Source of the DNA: DASVNK01 sp964478815
Lineage (GTDB): Bacteria; Verrucomicrobiota; Verrucomicrobiia; Limisphaerales; SXQI01
Reading direction: 5' to 3'
Assembly: GCA_964478815.1 (NCBI GenBank)
Contig: CAYZKY010000008.1
Location: 12,544-76,543 of the forward strand
Length of the DNA: 64,000 bases
Each line of letters starts with the position of its first letter. Position 1 is the first letter of the stretch. A model generated the notes under the pieces. It did not search any database, was not told where the DNA came from, and worked only from the letters and a program-made list of their open reading frames with translations. Made by a program: the position numbers and the translations under genes. Below are positions 60,955 to 64,000 of the stretch, piece by piece.

Positions 60955-63465
60955 TTACGGTCGCTGTTTTCCTTTCATCCTAGACGAGAGGATAGGAGGA
61001 TTCTCTGCAGGCAGAGGCTTTGCTTCCAGTTTGATTTCCTTCTTAACGGCAGCTTCGTCCTGGAGAATAAAAGTGTCACCCGATTTAAGGAGTTTTGGTT
61101 TGCCGCCCTTTCGTTGATGAAGTTCGATTCCGCGAGAACTCAGCGAAATGAAATATGCTGGCGCTCCAACGTCGAAGGTCAGGGGATTTTGGACACCAGC
61201 GGGAGGTGCTCCTAAGTCAATGGTCTTCCCCGGATGAGTCTTGAAAGCCTGACTGTCGCCCGGAGGATTTAGTCGCTTGAGTGTGATAAGCATCGGTAAT
61301 GGAGGCTTGTGGGCGACTTTGAAATAAGCCCAGACGGACACCCCAAAAATAGCCAAAAATAGGAAAAGCATCGGCAGTACTAAAGAACCCTGTGGCCGCA
61401 AACGGACCCTTAACGGCACTTGAAGGGCTTCTTGCCCGCCGTTAATCAGGACTCCATCCTTTGGCGATGGAGACAAAACCAGCTTGCCAATGTGTGTGCC
61501 TTCCGGCGCACTTTTCTTTAACCCCAGGCTGTACTGGACAGTACCCGCTTCCTTTTGCAAACCAGAACTTACAGCGGTCATTTTTGCTTGCGCTCCGACT
61601 TTGAAAACCTCTATGGCTTGGTTGAGTTCGGCGGGGAGACTTAAATCCATGCCGGCATCGGCAGGCAAATCTTCTGGGAAAATGACCGTGAAGCTGCTAA
61701 ATTCCGGGAGACTGTAGTCACCGGCACGCAGAATCTTCTCAGCCACGCTACCAAAGTCTATTTCCTTGGGAAGCGTTTCCGTCCCATGTTTATCGAACCA
61801 TTTGACGGTTATTGAAAGAGGTGGTTTGAGAACGTCCAAATTGATGGAAGAGTCAGATGACCCACCCGGCCCTGATACGGTCAATTGAACCAGCCGGCTG
61901 CCGGGAGATGCAAAGGCGAAAATAGGATTCTTGTTGCTGCTCGTTCCTTCATTATCGAATCGCCATCGGTACGACTCGATAAGTCCTTGGGATTCGTCAA
62001 TGAACTCAATCATCTTGCCGACCTTGAATTGTTCCCCCAAGACACGAAATGCAGCCTTTGGTGTCGGGATTCGAACAGGAGCCAAGACCCGGATGGCGGT
62101 CGGTTGGCTTTTGAACGCTCGTCCTGTTGGAGTGAAGGCAGAGAGTGATACTTGGAAAGTTGCCGGTGAATCGCCACTATGAGTGTAAGCTTTCGTTGGA
62201 TTACGCTCGTTGCTCGTAGTCCCGTCGCCAAAATCCCATTCGAAGCGCACTGCTTTTCCTTCAGTTTCATTCACGAACTGAAGCGTCTGCCCGGAGAATA
62301 CCTCGGTTGGAGCTTTGAAAGAGACTGTTAACAAAGGTTCGCGGATCACTACAAATTTGGACTTTTCTGTTTTTTCCCCGGTCGCGTCCTTGCACACGAA
62401 TCGGATTTCGTAGGTTCCTTCCGCCGCGAATTTTTGCTCGGCATCCAGTTGAGTTCCGAATTCTTTGTCACCAACGAGCCAGCTATGGGAAGTGGCTTTA
62501 CCCGAGGTTCGGCCCAAAAAGCGCACAGGCTCGTCAACTTCAGGCTGGGCGGGGGTAAAAACGAAATCAATTGTCAGAGGTTCGGGTTTCTCCAATTCAA
62601 GGACCTTGAGTGATGCTCGCGAAGTATCGCGCGCGCCGCCCTCACCGGTAACCGTCAGGCTTACTTCGTGGTCGCCTGACCGATTGAATCGGTGCTTCAG
62701 GACTTTATCCCTGCCAACTGGATTTCCGTCAATCCGCCACTCGAAAAACTTGTAGCTGGAGCGAGAATTGTCGAAAAAACTGATCTCTTCGTTCACACGT
62801 ACCGGTTGTGGTGCCCACAAGATTACTGGCGGCGTCAGCAGGTCCCACTGGGGATTGGAAACGATTTCGAACCCAGCGCGCGCTTTTTTGACGGGGATTT
62901 CCAAATCACCGAGCAGCACCAAGTTCGCACGGATGTTCTTGCCATCTACATCAGGGAATTCATCCAAGATTTTGTCGAGGGTGTAACGGTGTTCAGTATC
63001 CTCACCATCAGTCAGAACGCGAACCATGACCATTCCTTCTGGCCGCTGTTGGGAGTAATTTGACGCGATTTGCAGGGCTCTCCGCAAGGTGCTCCAGAGG
63101 TACGTCTGGCCTCCTTTTGCGGCTTCCCTGTCAAGCGTTTCTGCCCAACGAGAGAGTTTATCTCGGTCGGCGGGTGCCCGCAGGATGACCTCCTGCTCGG
63201 TAGCAATTCCAGTATTGAAAGAAATAATCGAGATTCTTGAATCGTCAGGGAGAGCCGCAAAGTAGGAAGTCAATGCCTGCTGAACGGTTTTTATCCGAAT
63301 GCTTCTGTTTTTGAGGGAGATTGGTTCCGTCATTGACCTTGACGTGTCCACGACGATGACGAAATCTGCGCTAAGACAATCTGCCGACCAAAGCGCCAGA
63401 ACAATAAATGAAAGGACCCGCGACCACATTGGCGACAACCACTTGAAATGGATTGGTACGTTCAT
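60955..63465 (-). CDS. von Willebrand A and PKD-repeat membrane protein
   Basis: A signal helix (MWSRVLSFIVLALWSADCLS) precedes a vWA domain with the MIDAS motif VVDTSRSM near residue 40 and the later VRVLTDGEDTEHRY. Four PKD-like domains follow, with elements such as FEWDFGDGTTSNERNPTKAY, and one membrane helix lies near 695-717 (VLPMLFLFLAIFGVSVWAYF). The last 115 residues are cytoplasmic and beta-rich, and might be a diverged FHA-type domain; that is speculative. The vWA and PKD parts should face the outside or periplasm and bind ligand through a metal ion. It is the first gene of the probable six-gene operon. The start at 63465 has a weak ribosome site, and ATG at 63429 is an alternative that fits the signal peptide better. 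Confidence 0.85.
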   Translation of the reverse strand: MNVPIHFKWLSPMWSRVLSFIVLALWSADCLSADFVIVVDTSRSMTEPISLKNRSIRIKTVQQALTSYFAALPDDSRISIISFNTGIATEQEVILRAPADRDKLSRWAETLDREAAKGGQTYLWSTLRRALQIASNYSQQRPEGMVMVRVLTDGEDTEHRYTLDKILDEFPDVDGKNIRANLVLLGDLEIPVKKARAGFEIVSNPQWDLLTPPVILWAPQPVRVNEEISFFDNSRSSYKFFEWRIDGNPVGRDKVLKHRFNRSGDHEVSLTVTGEGGARDTSRASLKVLELEKPEPLTIDFVFTPAQPEVDEPVRFLGRTSGKATSHSWLVGDKEFGTQLDAEQKFAAEGTYEIRFVCKDATGEKTEKSKFVVIREPLLTVSFKAPTEVFSGQTLQFVNETEGKAVRFEWDFGDGTTSNERNPTKAYTHSGDSPATFQVSLSAFTPTGRAFKSQPTAIRVLAPVRIPTPKAAFRVLGEQFKVGKMIEFIDESQGLIESYRWRFDNEGTSSNKNPIFAFASPGSRLVQLTVSGPGGSSDSSINLDVLKPPLSITVKWFDKHGTETLPKEIDFGSVAEKILRAGDYSLPEFSSFTVIFPEDLPADAGMDLSLPAELNQAIEVFKVGAQAKMTAVSSGLQKEAGTVQYSLGLKKSAPEGTHIGKLVLSPSPKDGVLINGGQEALQVPLRVRLRPQGSLVLPMLFLFLAIFGVSVWAYFKVAHKPPLPMLITLKRLNPPGDSQAFKTHPGKTIDLGAPPAGVQNPLTFDVGAPAYFISLSSRGIELHQRKGGKPKLLKSGDTFILQDEAAVKKEIKLEAKPLPAENPPILSSRMKGKQRP

Positions 63466-63803
63466 TTTCCGACTCGCAACAATTTCGCAGCATCGCTGGC
63501 CGCCTAGCTGATTCTCGAAAACGGATTCAAAGTACAGAATTCAGATCGACACAGCAATCTCAAAGTGCATACTCACTTCGACACCCGAATCCTTAATCGG
63601 GGCTGTCGCAGGGGTGGGGAAGCTGCGCGGGCGATGAGCTTGGGACGGGAACACCAGCCGTGTTCCAAGCGGTTCCGGGCACTCAATGACCAGCCGCAGC
63701 GCGGTTTTTCGTCTCGCGCAGGCACGTGCCTCCCAAGCCCGGCAGACCCAGATGGCGCTTGGCTCCATCGTTTTTTCTTCAGCCTGAGCCCGCCGTGCCA
63801 TTT
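63466..63803. other. Upstream region of the conflict locus
   Basis: It should hold the promoter of the leftward operon; no strong -35/-10 pair is clear. A minus-strand frame of 89 codons (63541-63810) starts inside the neighbouring remnant and has no coding-like pattern, so it is not annotated as a gene. Confidence 0.4.
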
Positions 63804-64000
63804 TTACCACCAGTCCAGCCAGCTCGCCGCCACGGACACACGCGCCACCAGCACCCGCGCGTGCCGTAGCAGCACGGCGGGCAAGCGCACCATTTGTTTG
63901 AGCAAGGTCGGCACGGTCCAGCCCTGGCAGTCGTCAGGCAGACATCAGGAGCGTCCGGTTAACGAGGAGACGCGCGTTGGGAAGTTCTTGGCCATCATTC
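63804..64000 (-). pseudogene. Probable transposase C-terminal remnant at the window edge
   Basis: A minus-strand frame reads WTVPTLLKQMVRLPAVLLRH and ends VAASWLDWW before the stop at 63804. This resembles the C-terminal helix of DDE transposases of the IS1380/IS4 kind (LPARLVRHAR-like). The same frame is closed by a stop codon near 63945, so it is truncated or frameshifted. It probably marks the right edge of the inserted conflict locus. Confidence 0.35.

Noticed and set aside
63541..63810. 89-codon minus-strand frame upstream of the vWA gene
   Set aside because: It overlaps the transposase remnant, has no ribosome site and shows no coding-like pattern.

Overview
The window looks like part of a large plasmid, or a plasmid-derived integrated element, from a PVC-group bacterium. 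Verrucomicrobiota is most likely and Planctomycetota is possible. The reasons are the high-GC DNA, the giant YD-repeat (Rhs) proteins, a membrane kinase with WD40 repeats beside its own sigma factor, a tandem Myb/SANT-type HTH protein, and small proteins of types I associate with these phyla. Assignments come from reading translations and motifs; no database search was run. No tRNA, rRNA or CRISPR array was seen.

Plasmid functions are spread through the left two thirds. The left edge holds a helicase-methylase fusion (1-3697, running off the edge), small unknown genes, and a cytosine-C5 methyltransferase with a SymE/AbrB-like N-terminus (5634-6920). Around 31-41 kb lie a type IV coupling protein, a MobF relaxase-helicase, a VapBC-type toxin-antitoxin pair, parA with a small downstream partner, a repeat-rich partition-site candidate (37549-38357), iterons (38471-38730), a RepA-type initiator and a phage-type Dam methylase. 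No other conjugation genes are in the window, so mobilisation is clearer than self-transmission.

Accessory cargo on the left and centre comprises a five-repeat HTH protein, a secreted multidomain protein followed by an Rhs toxin with a DMP19-like immunity gene (9613-20177), a decayed Rhs fragment, a tyrosine recombinase, a second VapBC pair, an antitoxin remnant, and an ECF-like sigma factor with a WD40 serine/threonine kinase (23566-28920).

Two insertion sequences at 43.6-47.7 kb, each with a visible target duplication, separate the plasmid backbone from the most interesting block. Between 47882 and 63465, all on the minus strand and closely spaced, are genes for a von Willebrand A/PKD membrane protein, a three-helix membrane protein, a divergent tubulin/FtsZ-like protein, a zinc-ribbon TRAFAC-type GTPase, a membrane-anchored GAP1-like GTPase-associated protein, and an Rhs lipoprotein of unusual domain order. 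I read this as one operon encoding a membrane-associated NTP-dependent conflict system with an Rhs component. It is the best candidate here for a poorly described system. A transposase-like remnant borders it on the right.
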